64,000 nucleotides of DNA from Coptis chinensis (GCA_015680905.1 CM027381.1:558001-622000), one strand, 5' to 3'; positions 1 through 12,228 are shown, counted from the first letter of the stretch. The notes: generated by a model from the sequence alone, not told the origin. Numbers and translations: made by a program.

Positions 1-1
1 G

Positions 2-710
2 ACTAAGGACCAGGAATCCAAGTTAGTAGCACTTTTAAAGGAATACAAGTCAGCCATAGGTTGGACAATTGATGATATCAAGGGGATCAGCCCTATGATA
101 GTTCAACATAGGATTCATTTGGAAGAGGATTCCAAGACTTCTAAGCAACCACAGAGGAGGCTTAATCCAAAGATGAAGGAAGTAGTTCGAGAAGAGGACG
201 TCAAACTCCTTGATGCCAGCATTATCTACCCTAATTCTGATAGTCAATGGGTTAGTCCAGTTCAAGTTGTGCCGAAGAAGTCTGGAACCACAGTAATCGA
301 GAACGAGAATAATGAGTTGATTCCAACCAAGATTCATATTGGATGGAGAGTTTGCATCGACTACAGGAAACTAATAGCGCATCAAGGAAAGACCATTTTC
401 CATTGCCATTCATCGATCAGATGTTAGAAAGAATAGCTGGACAAGCTTACTACTGCTTTCTTGATGGTTACTCAGGATATTTTCAGATCCATATTCACCC
501 TAGGACAAAGAGAAAACAAAATTCACATGTCCTTTTGAGGATTGTCTGCACCATCTCTCCTTAGTCCTTAAACGCTGTTGCGATACCAACTTAGTTCAGA
601 ACTGGGAAAAGTGTCACTTCATGGTAAAGGAAGGGATAGTGTTGGGTCACCAAGTTTTAAAGGAAGGAATTCTAGTAGATCGAGCAAAAATGTCTACAGG
701 AAGTAAGCAT
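2..710 (+). pseudogene. Athila-type reverse transcriptase remnant
   Basis: The reading frame is open from base 2, with no start in the window. Bases 2-427 carry the RT N-terminal part (VVPKKSG, NENNELIP, WRVCIDYRKL). The frame then shifts, and 400-530 encodes DHFPLPFIDQMLERIAGQ and CFLDGYSGYFQIHIHP, the palm strands before the catalytic aspartates. After about 540 the segment with the YxDD box is absent. Sequence resumes with NLVQNWEKCHFMVKEGIVLG and VDRAKM (594-690), the RT-connection region. The copy thus has at least one frameshift and a deletion of the catalytic core, and cannot encode an active enzyme. Lineage assignment rests on the NENNELIP and WEKCHFMV motifs. Confidence 0.8.
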
Positions 711-1019
711 GCTGTCGAAAGATCAGTTTTGAGATGGAAACCTAAGTATCCCCCACCTCTTAGTTTATGGGATGTACTCCCTGTTGACCTTCAAAGGAAG
801 ATTATTTCAATGGCTCGTGTAGGGCTCAGTAAAAGTCCATTTGCACATAAAAGGAGAGTGCGTAAGCTAGGTTGTTGTAAGAATTGCCATTCTGAAACTT
901 GTCCTGAGTTACAACCATTAAGAGAAAATTGTTGGTACAAGGTATACATTTGTCAATCACATGCTGAGAGAGATCAGAAGAATTCCTACAAAGTGGAACC
1001 TAGTGGATGGGAATACTAG
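691..1019 (+). other. Unidentified in-frame extension of the RT remnant
   Basis: The frame of the RT-connection remnant stays open for another ~110 codons to a TAG at 1017-1019, but the protein stops resembling Ty3/gypsy pol after VDRAKM. It contains LWDVLPVDLQRKIISMA, which resembles the opening of an F-box (LPxDLxxxI), and a cysteine-rich stretch GCCKNCHSETC. I do not recognise it. It may be a captured host fragment joined by deletion, or an unfamiliar part of the element. No start codon, promoter or second copy is visible in the window. Confidence 0.3.
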
Positions 1020-2986
1020 TCTTGAGGATCTGACTATAAATGACTCAAAAGTCTTGAGAATCTGACTTTAAAAGACTCACATTATGTCTTGGGGATCTGA
1101 CATAAAAAGACCTAAAAATTTGTTTCTTGAACTAATTCTTGATATTCGGCATCAATGGTAATATCCTACCTTTTTCTCATCCATTTCATTTACTTCTTTA
1201 TACATTCAGGTCAATGCATGCATAAGTAGGGGGAAGGTGTACTTGAGAAATGAATTTCGAAAATTAGTTTTCAAAAACAAAAATATTTTTGTTTCTATAT
1301 CAGTAGCATGAGAAAAATGAATTTTAATGATGAGTCTGGGATATATATTCTATACTGCTTAGCGTTGAGTTTGATAGATAGTTGATATTATTAATTTCAT
1401 TACCGCTTAGACTATTTATTATGCTTGGACATAGTTCTTGTTAATAGAATTCTTTATCAAGGCACCACCATAATACTTGGTCAGTTTTGTGTACTTTTGC
1501 TAGAAGAGAGATTTAAACCCCTAGTAAATTGGAAGTAGAATTTTTAGACTTAGCCCGCGAGACTTAAGCTTTATACCCATTCTTTGGAGAGTTCTTACGA
1601 AAAATCCGAGTCTTAGTGACTCAACATCTTTTAGTTTTTATGTCGTTTGTAATATAGTCTCATTATTTGTTGATTTGGTTAATCACGAAGTGACATCAAC
1701 TGGGAGATAGCCATTAGGTCTTGTAGTCTATTCAAAAGCAGAGTATCATCTCGATAAGTCAAGTAGTGAACCCATTCAGCCTTTATCCCACCTAGTAAGA
1801 CCATCATGTTAAACCTTTTTGAGCCTCACAATAAGCCATTTTATTTCATAAAACCCTTTTACCCTTTACCCAACTCCGGACAAGGAGTATAGCCAAAATC
1901 TTTATCAGCCATACCCATATGTTTCGAGAATCTGAGGGGAACAAGGAGGAAGAAAGAGCACAAAAGGAAGATTACAAGGAAATATCGAGGAGAGATACAA
2001 TAAAGACCATCATTCTGTTTCTAAGTGAAAGAAGCTAGTGGAAAACAAGCATATCCAAGACTAATCAAGGATATACCATCGAAGTTATAGAAAAAAAAAA
2101 AAAAGTTGAACGTAATGGATGGAAAAGCTAAGACAAAGGAAGCATTTTCTCTGCAATACAGAATTTGAAGAAATCTTCCAAAGAATGAAGCAAAACTTTT
2201 AGTGTTTTCGGAAACAACCTTAGAATCCTTTTTACCTTTCCTTCATAAACCAATACCAAGCCCAGTTACAACCCATGACTTATCACTACAGTATGGTACG
2301 AAGTCTAGAATAAGTGAGAGGATGCTAAAGTGAAGGACCCGACACTTCATATGTGATTGACATTCTTTCCATGAGACTAATTTCATCCAGAAGTCCGTTT
2401 TTGAAGGTAGTATGTGGGATGTTCGTATTCATTATTCTTTTCCCCACATACATGAGGTAAAATAGTAGACCATCTTCTGAGAGATTCTTTTCTGAGAGTA
2501 TGACCGGTGAGAATTGAAAGTCGAGATTATCTACCTATGGTAAACTAGGGATTCCGTTTCTTGGATAGGAGAGTATAGGAGATTGACTAAGTACACACAT
2601 AAGCCTTGATTGAGAATTTTGTCAATTTTTACTATCTCCCATCATAATTTATGAGTTTTTGCAGCAATGTAGTTAGCAATGGAGACTGTCTATTGGAGTA
2701 AGCACTAAGTGGGTAAGGAATTTCTCTCTCTGAAAAATACTATCATTCTTGAACATGCTATTGATTGATTTTGTGGGTATATCACCTGAAAACCCTCACG
2801 AGACTATAACTCGTCCATTTTGGGGAACTTAAAGGTTTAAAGCCTTGTTACATATGATAAATGTAATCGCGATGCCTGCAAAAATGAGTTAGGATTTTAT
2901 TTTTGTTATTAGGATGTGATTTTGATCACTTATCTATTTTTTTATCTTATTTACTAAGAGACTAGCAAAAGGCTAGTTGGGAGTTG
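1020..2986 (+). other. Non-coding 3' spacer of the Athila-type element
   Basis: No reading frame worth reporting. Near its start (1019-1110) a GGATCTGAC-type motif recurs three times at about 40 bp spacing. The end, at about 2961-2986, is purine-rich (AGCAAAAGGCTAGTTGGGAG) and probably supplies the polypurine tract for plus-strand priming just before the LTR. Confidence 0.5.
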
Positions 2987-4506
2987 TGATAAGTGCTCAA
3001 AAAGTGCAATTTAACCCTCGATTATGCTTCTTGTTTAGCCATCTTAGTGCACTAATAGCGTTTGTAAGTTATGTTTTATGATTCTACAGGTGAAAGAGAG
3101 AGTTCTGTGGAATATTAGAGAAAAAGGGGTAAAACGGAGCAATTCGAAGCATTAAGGATCACATGGGATGCCCGTGGACAATCATGAAGAAGGCCAAGGA
3201 GTTGAAGCTATTAAAGATACGACTTGGACCTATTTTAAAGCCTATTTGGAAGCCCAAGGCCAAATGATTCATTGCTTAGACCAAAGCCCGCAAAAGAGGA
3301 TAGAAGGATGGAGCAAAAGAGACAAAATAGGCTTTACGATCGGGGACGATGGATCGAAAGCGCCCAAGCGATTGATCGCGTCCCGAGGCGTATGAATCGA
3401 TTAATCGTAGCCAATTCCTTCTCAGTTTTGGAGATGAGTTGGACTCTGAAAGAAGTCTATTTGTATTAGAAAACAAATGACGGTTTGGAATGCTTTTAGA
3501 ACTCATTGTAACCCCTATAAATAGAGGACCTAAGTGCCTCATGTAATTTGCCAATTCACTCATATTCTTGTCTCCAGAACTTGAGGCAGAGAGAGATTAA
3601 TAATAAAAGATCGGTTTTAACTAGCTGAGTCTTAATAAATTAGTCTTTCTAGTCTTATGTTCTTCGACTCTTCTTTTTCTCGTTCTTCGTGTTCTTCCTT
3701 CTTTATAGAAGGCTAATCTTCTCCTTCAAGGGAGGAGATGAAGCCGATGCTTAAGGTTTAATGATTCTTCTAGTTCATGGTGTTCTTTAATCAGGTTAGT
3801 TCTTTATGTTTATAGTTATTAGTTCCATTGCCCACACCAGGGGATGGAAGTATAGAATAAGGTTTATGTTTTGCAATATTAATATCATGCTAGTGTTCTT
3901 TACTTTTCTTCTAGTAGTATAGTTTTTTAGAGTTAGGGAAGTATTCTTTGTGTTGCCTTAGAAGGGGTAGCTCAGGGAGTGGCTGCCTAGGGGAAGTATT
4001 CTTTATGTTTGGCTTAAGTAGTGATTCATTGAATGGCCACCATATTAGGAAGTACTCCTTGATGTTGCTCTCGGTAATACATTGAATGGCTGCCCGAGCT
4101 TATATAAAAGGAAAGAAGATAGTAATAGCATAAACATAGGAACAACCTTAAGTAGAGTTAATTGTTAATGATGTTTTAGATCAAGAGGGCATCGTCCTTT
4201 CATTTCGATTGCCTAATTGTAGTCTACTTGTAAAAAAAACAACCATGAAGCAGAAGGTCATAGATTAAAAGTATTGGTGGATTCTAATCTCTTGAATTCC
4301 CTCTCTTATGAATTCCTAATAGTTTAGTTAATTTAGTTTAGTTTAGCATTAGAATCTAAAATCTCTATAATCATAGTTTTTAATCCCTTAAACCCCCTTT
4401 CCAGTCCTGTCCTTCACATAACATACACTTAAAAGTGGAACGATACCCTACTCATCCTTTACTTATTGAGGGATAATTAGGTTTTGATACGCTTCTATTT
4501 TGTTCA
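2987..4506 (+). repeat. 3' LTR of the Athila-type element
   Basis: About 1.5 kb beginning TGATAAGTGC directly after the polypurine-like tract and ending in CA near 4506. It contains a TATA box at 3516 and an internal simple-repeat-like stretch (3960-4100) in which 'gaatggctgcc' and 'gaagtattctttatgtt' recur. Length and opening TGATAAG resemble the 1,469 bp solo LTR at 12830-14298, so both may belong to one lineage, but they are not close copies. The right boundary is inferred. Confidence 0.6.
3516..3523 (+). promoter_or_regulatory. TATA box of the Athila-type LTR
   Basis: TATAAATA within CCCCTATAAATAGAGG, about 530 bp into the LTR, a usual position for the LTR promoter (U3/R boundary just downstream). 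Confidence 0.55.
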
Positions 4507-4849
4507 ATGACCATACACCATCTACATACACAAAAAGAGGCTTGCCACATGTAAGTTCCTCAATGAAGCGAATTTCTGGTAAACAATTTCAATTTCGCAT
4601 AAACAAACCAAAGAGCAATAGAACAATCTTTTGCAATTCCAATCGACAAAATAAAATTCAACGTGCAACATTTTCCAGTGTTACCACTCTCTATACTACC
4701 TGCCCAGAAAATAAGATTCAATACACACTTACAAATGAAAACTGAGAAATCATATAACCTTAAGAATTTTCTCAACAATATGGTTTTGGATTTAGTGACC
4801 GCTGCAAAGTTGTTCAGCGGATGGGACAAATAAAGAGACGGAATCAAGA

Positions 4850-5420
4850 GCGTTGCTATACGCTTGGTGCATTAAGGGCGAGTGCTATACGCTTGGTGCA
4901 TTGAGGGCCACAACACTCACTGGGCAGAAGCGGATACCAGATTGGGCATGTTTAGTAGCTATATCAAAGTTTCCTGGACTGAATACTCTGATTTTATTCT
5001 CTCCGCTCACATTCATTAAGAATCCTCTTTTATGGCTTCACACAATGAGCCAATACCGAAGCTACGCAGGCAGCGGCCCCAACTTCGTGATTTGAACTCA
5101 TTGTCGGGGAGGTTGGAGTCTTATAGAGAAGACACCTAGCTATGACCTTTCTTCAATGAAATTTCTCATGATTGCCGCCGAACCGGTGAGACAGAAAACT
5201 CTTAAAAGGTTTCTTGAGCTCACCCGCCCTTTCCTCCTTTCTCAAGAAGTGATGGCTCCTGGATACGATTTGGCTGAAAATTGGGTGTATGTAAGTTGTG
5301 CATTCGGAGAAGGGAATCCCATTTTGGTGGATTGGCAAGGGAGGATCTGTTGTGGGTACACGACTCGAAGTGACCTTGATGTTGATATCAGAATTGTGGA
5401 TCGAGCTAACACCAATATTT
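4850..5420 (+). pseudogene. Fragment of a plant AMP-dependent acyl-activating enzyme
   Basis: The translated segments ILFSPLTFIKNPLLWLHTM (4984-5046), GPNF, SYDLSSM and FLMIAAEPVRQKTLKRFLEL (5162-5221), VMAPGYDLAENWVYVSCAFG and VDWQGRICCGY match in order the adenylation domain of a large plant acyl-AMP ligase related to fatty-acyl-AMP ligases. Such enzymes activate carboxylic acids with ATP. Only ~180 residues remain. There is a TGA at 5096-5098, and the residues between GPNF and SYDLSSM are split across another frame, so at least two frameshifts are present. Similarity stops after DIRIVD at ~5403. No intron borders are evident. A 28 bp tandem duplication (GCTATACGCTTGGTGCATT twice, 4854-4902) lies at the left edge. 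Family call is fairly firm; the exact paralogue is unknown. Confidence 0.7.
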
Positions 5421-5664
5421 TTTCATATCACCTGAAGTATGGCACATTTACGGTCTCTATACAAACCCTGCCACGGCTGGATTGGCATTTGATGGCCCAT
5501 CTGCATTAATTGATTTTGATTATCCTATGTTCCACTGGTTCCCATATAATGTAGGCAACGCCATGTCTTTCGAGCATCCCAACTTCCTTAACATCATAGC
5601 ATCAGCCTTGGTGTTGACCATACAATCCTTCAAGAGACAGAAAGATGCATCAGTCAAGAAATAA
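5421..5664 (+). other. Unrecognised short open stretch after the acyl-activating-enzyme fragment
   Basis: Bases 5482-5664 are open for 60 codons (IDFDYPMFHWFPYNVGNAM, then SFEHPNFLNIIASALVLTI, ending DASVKK). The preceding frame reads TNPATAGLAFDGPSALI across the same join. The composition looks protein-like, with a hydrophobic stretch, but I do not recognise a family. It may be a fragment of another host gene joined to the acyl-activating-enzyme piece. Confidence 0.3.
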
Positions 5665-8600
5665 TTGTAGCTACCTAAGGATGTTAACTGATTGTGTTAT
5701 GGCTCTTGCACTGCCTGAGTGCCTCTTTAGTGCGTGCCATAAAGTTGTTCTTGAAGCCAAAAGTTCTCCAGAAAACCCATTCCCACATCTTGTGCACATT
5801 AATGCAATCTCATAGTAAATGATCAAGTGACGCATCATTCCTGCAACCATATTAGCATTTAGACATTATTCTAAAGTATCTATTTTCATGCCAAGATCAG
5901 TATGTTGCACACGGCTTGGGATGAATATATCCATTACCACCCACCTTTTTCACGTCAAGAGCATAAACTTTCAAGTTTTTAAAGGTGATATGATACAGGC
6001 TTGAATTGGTCAGCAAGTAATGAATGCAAGTACTTACTCTTTCTCGTCTCAATATGAAAAGTAAAATATTATAAAAGAAATTTAATAAGAAAAACTTAAT
6101 AGATTTCCAAAGAATAAATGAAAAGGTGAAACTGTAAATGTCAATTTCCTTTATACACCCCACCTTGCATATCGAAACACAAAAGGCTCAAAGGAAAATC
6201 CCAAAAGAAACAGTAAGCAAGCTTCACCCTAAATCTATAATGGATCATTCTTTAAGTGGGTAATCCGAATGGAAGACAAATTACATACCTGCAGATTTTT
6301 AAGGAGGATGATCAAAGATGCAACCGTTAATAATTTTTTCTTTGAATAGAATTTCATTTTCTTGAGTGTAGTCCTTAGTAGACGATGACCCAACCAAATA
6401 TGTGATTGTGGTATGCCGCGGTTCTGGTGGCAAATCATAAGCTTTGTTCTTTGGTGGTTTTCCCTTTTCTTCATTCCGACCTTTTGGGTTTCCGGAAAAA
6501 ATAGTTCAAATATGATCCTTAAATTCTATAGGAGTTAATTTTTTTTCAATAAACTTTAATTTTAGTTGTGCCAATTAATTTATAATTTTCCTAACATAGT
6601 TATTGAAAGGAGATTTTAAAAGCACATGTCATTTTTTTCCTGCTATCAATGTGGCATAATGTATGCATTGGCAACTTGGTATGTTGGAACAAATAAAAGG
6701 GCTGTAAACACCACCTAACCTTTTATTGTTAAGAAGAGATGGTGTTCTTCTAGTTAACTTTACAAAGAATCTCAATAATCATAAAGTGGTGTAAACGTAT
6801 TCTATTCAATTATTGATGCGATGGGTGTGCCCAAGAACAAATTAAAGAACAATTGGCAGTTTAACTCGCTATCTGTGTTGTTGTTCCAAGAACAAAGAGA
6901 CAGATAATTTACTATAAAGAATGGTACAATCGTTCAATCAATATTTTCCTTCTTTTGGTTGACCATATGCACTGAAAAGCTTATCCCATATTAACAAACT
7001 CACCCCTAAACTATGACGGCCCCAATAGTACCTCCTTGCAAAATGATTAAGGATCGAAGACAAACATAATATAATTACAAAGAAATTAAACAAGATAGAT
7101 TATTAATTTACTCAAAACTTGCAGTAAAAGAATAGATTAAAACGTAAAATAAGTTTGTGACCTGTCCAAACACATCTAAACATATTTTCTTTGCCTTCTT
7201 CTCCCCATCAGTGAAGAATACCAACCGCGGCAACAAAGAGTTTAGAGAGCAGCGCAACTAAAATCTATAAAGAGAAGAAGAAAAAGATTAGTTAAAAATG
7301 GGTAAAAGAAAAACTTTCGAAAGCATAGTTTCTTCAAATAATATCCAATTTTTTGCTCACCATGGAAACTTAATGATCTAATTCCACGCCAATGTCGATG
7401 ATCCTGGATCCGACCAAAGTATGCTACTATACCAGACTCTAATCAATATAGAAAAAGCAGCAACAACACAAACCTGAATGAATGTGAATATGGGTACGCA
7501 AATTAGCAACGAATACCAAACCTGTCAGAGCACAAAGCGAGCCTAAGAAAGAAAAAAAAAATGTATTTTTCTAATGGCTACACTTCATAATTTCAGGGTG
7601 TTTGCCCAACTACATTTGCACCTTCATATATCAGAACCACTTGTTCTAGACATGCACTATTGGAAATGTCCAAGTATTAGTTTGTTGAGTGAGAAGCTCA
7701 TTAGGTGGCACTATTTCAAAAGTCCATTCCTCTCGCACCATGGGAAAAACCAAATTAACCTAAGGAAGCTCATTAGGTGGCATTCCCATATCAGCATTGT
7801 ATAAAATGGTAGCGAAGGACTTATGATAGTGGTAGTAAAAAAAAATATTGTGTAAGCATCTTCAGATGAATCCCTTTGAGTAAGCTGATTATTAACACTC
7901 AAGATGTCCATTCCTTTCGCACCATGGGCAAAACCACCTAAGTAAGCTCATTAGGTGACATTCCCATATCAGCATCATAAACAAATTGGAGGACAGGGCC
8001 AGAAGTAATACGTACCAAATATATTAATTGTTAAAAACCGAAATCTACTACAGCCCATTGGCTCGAATCCCAAGAAAATGGGAGTCAAGGAATTACATGC
8101 GAAGCACCATTGTTGCAAATGTATGGGCAATCATATCAAAGACAACTACTAATCAAAATACTATACACACAACATATATAACATGCACATAAATCTAACA
8201 GGCATGATATAAAACATGCTGAGCAGCATAAACCATAATAAAACTTGACCTTTCTCTTAAAATATGAGTGAGAAGATATTAATGACCTGGCTTGTTGTAC
8301 CTACCCTTTTAGAGCACGGTCAGAGTGCTCTAACCAAAGTTAATGCTTACATGCTCCATATACACAGCTGCTCTGTGGGGGGGAAATGATAGAAAATAAA
8401 ACAATCAAAGCCTAAAATAAAAATTAGCAAGACAAACCAATAAATAAAGTCAAGGGAAAAAAATTGGAACAGGATGACAAACATGAAAGTGGATAGAAAC
8501 GATATCGCTGTACTGGACCATAAAACCAGTCAATGGAAATATTTGCTCCCTCAGCACCGAATGTCCTATACGGCTATTTGCATGAATTCAAACAAATAAA

Positions 8601-9299
8601 ACTTTCTGAGCATCGTGGGCAGAAAGTTGAGAGGCGATGTTGGCTGGAGCTGAAGGCCAAGCCATTAATGCTTCTTTGGAGAATAGATTGTCACTACTCG
8701 CTAGTATTCAAATAAAAGGGCCTTGGTCCATACTACATTACTACCACACTCCATAGTCCACAAAAGAGCAACTTCTTGTGTTGCTCATGTGTGAGTGCTA
8801 CACCTTCTGTGAAGTAAGCTACTTATATAGTTTTCAGACTAAAATCTAAATATAGCTACCAAGCAGATGTCTTCTAAATTGGGTATTTTTTCTAATTAAA
8901 TAGAAGTCAACAATTAATCTGTAATTTTGTCTTGATATCCTTAGTCAAATTCTTCTTATCAAATGGTCCCAAAACTTGACTCCGAAGACTGTAACAGTTG
9001 AGATTTTAGTATTTTTACATTCAATCTTCCAATGCAAATTCTTAAGAAAGACCCACCAATGACCTGACATTGCATACTAAGAGGAGTAAGAGGTGCACCT
9101 GACATTATTTCGCCCTTCTGACACCGCCTAGCATAAAATCCTTAAAGTCATCGCCTGTAATCAAGAAAAAAAAACCGCATACGAAATAGGCAATAGCAAA
9201 TACATCGGAGTTGCAGAAAATAGAAAGTTCAAGTGCTAATATACATACGTTCCCATTCCCAAATGTATAACTCACTTGTATAAACCATGGATAAGGCCA
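5665..9299. other. Intergenic DNA, no supported gene
   Basis: AT-rich, with only short chance frames on either strand. A local duplication is visible: GTCCATTCCTCTCGCACCAT ... CATTCCCATATCAGCAT at 7722-7800 recurs with changes at 7904-7975. I looked on the - strand for the missing downstream exons of myo-inositol oxygenase and found none. Confidence 0.5.
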
Positions 9300-9725
9300 T
9301 ACCTCTCCTGATAGCTTCAGATGTTTGTAACAAATGTTCAATCTGAGGTTCATCCAAGTCAGGATCACTCTCATCCACAAACTCATTGAGAAGTTTGCAA
9401 CCCTCCCATATTCTCATTTTTTTTTTATCAATACATTTGTACGTAATTCATTGATGATAGCTTACAAAAGCAAATGTTTGGTTAATGTGTTGGATCCGGT
9501 AAAATTGTTCAACAGTCTTTTTCCTTTCTTTTTCGGCATCATAATCCCTGTAGTATATATTTCGTGTCAGTTTTATTTTAAAAATGTACCATTTTGAAGA
9601 ACTAATGATGAGAATGGTTTTTCGAAAAAGATGAAAGAAACTTGAATGTTTGGTCAAATGCATTGGTATCAGGCGCTTCAAAAGCTTTATCTAATTCCAC
9701 TTCAATGGGCTCATTAGGGATCTTT
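9300..9725 (-). pseudogene. Myo-inositol oxygenase (MIOX) remnant, truncated
   Basis: MIOX is a cytosolic di-iron enzyme that opens myo-inositol to D-glucuronate. On the - strand three pieces are in order. The first, 9719-9642, encodes IPNEPIEVELDKAFEAPDTN and then AFDQTF. A plausible intron follows (donor AA/GTTTCT, acceptor CAG/GGATTAT near 9548), joining to KDYDAEKERKKTVEQFYRIQ and HINQTF. The third, from 9417, encodes WEGCKLLNEF, VDESDPDLDEPQIEHLLQTS and EAIRRG. The His in QIEHLLQT corresponds to the first iron ligand. An in-frame TGA at 9450-9448 interrupts the exon between HINQTF and the WEGC segment. The remaining four-fifths of the enzyme, with the HD motif and other iron ligands, is not found downstream. 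It is a truncated, stop-containing remnant that kept at least one intron, so it came from genomic DNA. Confidence 0.75.
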
Positions 9726-11817
9726 TTTATGTGTACTTCATTTCCTCCAACTCACTTGGTTTAATCATGGTCGAAGAGCAAAGTATATAAACAGGAGTGT
9801 TGAAATTACCATAGAAATTTGCTTGAGCGTAGGGGTGAGCCTTTGAAGAAAAATGCTTGAAGATTGTGTGACCACAGTTGAACTCATGGGGGTCATATGT
9901 TGAAGAAGAAATAGTGACTGCAAAAAGGAAATACATAACATGAATTTGTAATAAAATTACATCAATTTGTGATTTTTTTTTTAAAAAAAAAGGTTCACTG
10001 AGTGCAAAAAATATAGTTACCTACGCAAAGAGTTTGAAATTCACAGAGAGGATGAGTAGCAAAATTACAACAAATTACATTTTTTTTTATGGCTATTAAC
10101 GAACATTTTGAACATTTAACACTGAATTCATGTTAAATGCAAAATGCTAAATTCATGTTAATCGTGTACTCTGGCGGAGCACAATTATCCTATTTGTTTT
10201 GAAACACTAAATTAATGTTAAATAAAAAATAATAAAAATATTGACAAATTCAACAGAGGAAAAAAGAGAAAATAAATTGAAATTGGAAATATGAAGGAAA
10301 AGATCAATAAACGTACATGAGACCCAACTCAGCATTTAGTTACAAAGTTGATCCCTCAAATTTCAGTAAGATTGATATGGATTGCAAAGGAAGAAATAGA
10401 AAATGCTATTATAGAGTGAGGAAGTTAAAAACACTGTAAGGTTCTTCGAACAAATTGAGTAATTTGGTTTAGTATGGAAAAAGAAAGAACAATACTATCG
10501 AAAATCAAAATACCTTATTAAAGCGACGTTAGTGAAGAACTTGTATAAGACATCATAAGTTAGAGACTTTCACGCGACACAAAAATTAGACATACATCGA
10601 TCATTTCAAATTCCAATGATATCTACATAAATAGAGGAAAAGAGGCAAACTGAAGGTGGCATTCCGTCTATCGTATAACAGATTGACCTCAAATTAGAAA
10701 TGAAGGTGTGTGACTTAATCCATCAGAAACTCTTACCAGTTGGAAGTCTCCTGTGCAGAAAGAGAAAAATGGAGAGGGAAAAAGTAGCCACTCCCAATAG
10801 CATGATTCGTTGGTCGCATTTGAACGTTGTAATTGGGAATATGGAGAAGACGAACGAACTTTTTTTTTTTTTATTGTGAAACCGCGAAACGATGTCTCTG
10901 TTTGTTTTCTGAAGACGTTGAGTTTTATACTCCTGAGAAATGATGTAAATTACTGATTTACCCTTCAAACGTGAAGTGTAGAAAATTTTGTGGGTGAAAC
11001 TTTTGGGTACCCTTTTGGACCAAAAGTTTGGGTTAAAACCGAAAATACGGGAACTAATAAACGGAGGCAAGTTTTCCCATTAGAGGCACATTCTTATGCC
11101 CACATTATAGCCACATTGTAAATTAATTCAAGCAAAATCATGGACTTGAAAGTTTAATTAAGGGCTGATTTTTTGTAGATATGATCTCCCCACCATGGAG
11201 AACATGCTCACAAAAATTTAGACTTATAATGTTATATATAACATTATATATAATGTATAATATTATATAAACTTATAAAAGATTAACATTGAAAATAAAA
11301 AATTACCTTGTTTTGTTTTGTTTTTTTTAAGTGGAAATTTTATTGATAATGATAATTAGTTTTACAAATAATTAGGACAATCGTGCAAACAAGTCGCTAA
11401 GTCCCGCAAGTCCTTTCTTTTTTTTTTTTTTTTTTTTTTTTTTGAGTTGAGGTTTGACCATTTGTTTAAAAATTGAGAGTGAAAAAAAAGGAAGGAGAGC
11501 ATAAGAGTTTGTTATGGCCGATTAGAATTATACAAACTGACCGGTTGAGCTTTGGGCCTTTGGCTATTTGTTTTAGTCTCATCAACCCATTAAACATTCA
11601 AAGACACATTTGTCTCTCTTTAATGGTTTTAAACTCAAATGATAAATGATAATTTTGTAAGAGCAAAAAGAGAAGTAAAAAAAAGTTGTTTTATTAGAAA
11701 GTTTTTTATTAGTTTTTTTTTCATACTATTATTTTTGTTGATAATATTCTTACTATAGTTGTGAAAATTTAGGGGGTGAAATTGGGGGTGCGTGTCCTTA
11801 TAGTTTGAAGATTTTTA
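9726..11817. other. Intergenic DNA, no supported gene
   Basis: AT-rich DNA. Short - strand frames at 9727-9936 and 10723-11070 have no recognisable domain; the first ends just upstream of the MIOX remnant and could be part of its old 5' region. An ATAT-rich tract lies at 11228-11275 and a ~24 nt T-run at 11418-11442. Confidence 0.45.
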
Positions 11818-12228
11818 GGATTTTTGGCAAAAGTCACCCCTGAACTTGCCCCCGGTAACCACTTACCCCCCTAAACTTTTTTCTAAGCGAAAAAAAAAAA
11901 ACCCTCAACTTGCTAATGCCAAACACAGCTGTTAGTTGGGTTGCTACCGTTAGTAAGATATGACATATTTCGTTATGTAGATGATGTCATATTTAATTTT
12001 TCTAGAGTGGTGCGTGCCCCTTGATGAGTTGGATAGTCAATGCCAACTCAGATTAGTCAAGTCAAAATCCCCAAATTGAAACCCTTGTTCTCATTTCTCA
12101 AGTCAAAATTCCCACGCCCACAAAATTAAAACCAAGCCCAGCCCAATAGCTAATAGCTTCAAACAAACTCTTCTCTTCTCCAACTCCAAACCCTATCACA
12201 AATTCCAAACCCTAGTTCAATCAAAATC
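11818..12228 (+). repeat. Left terminal inverted repeat of the MULE
   Basis: About 411 bp that pair as inverted repeat with 18444-18850. Matching stretches include AAAAGTCACCCCTG, CAACTTGCTAATGCCAAAC, AGTTGGGTTGCTACCGTTAG, GGTGCGTGCCCCTTGATGAG and CTTCTCTTCTCCAACTCCAA. A short A-run differs in length. Confidence 0.88.

Larger units (their letters stand above)
1..4506 (+). mobile_element. Ty3/gypsy LTR retrotransposon, Athila-type, 3' part only
   Basis: The window opens inside a Ty3/gypsy element. A reverse-transcriptase remnant on the + strand is followed by about 2 kb of non-coding DNA, a polypurine-like stretch and an LTR beginning TGATAAGTGC. The RT residues NENNELIP and GWRVCIDYRKL, and the long spacer between pol and the 3' LTR, are typical of the Athila (non-chromovirus) lineage. 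Gag, protease and the 5' LTR lie left of the window or are lost. RNase H and integrase are not recognisable, so the copy is internally deleted. The right end at 4506 is placed on a CA dinucleotide and is uncertain by some bases; no target-site duplication can be checked. Confidence 0.75.

Noticed and set aside
5665-5900. - strand zf-RVT-like residues (MRHLIIYYEIALMCTRCG)
   Set aside because: Cys/His spacing does not fit the LINE finger and no RT is nearby; too weak to annotate.
9105-9228. Possible next MIOX exon after an ACAG acceptor (GDDFKDFMLGG)
   Set aside because: Does not match the expected DYPxEDWLHLTGLIHDLGK segment in any frame.
10723-11070. 115-codon - strand ORF
   Set aside because: Phe/Lys/Ser-rich as expected of AT-rich DNA, no motif or splice context.
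11418-11442. T-run as possible poly(A) of a retrocopy
   Set aside because: No gene-like sequence or target duplication on either side.
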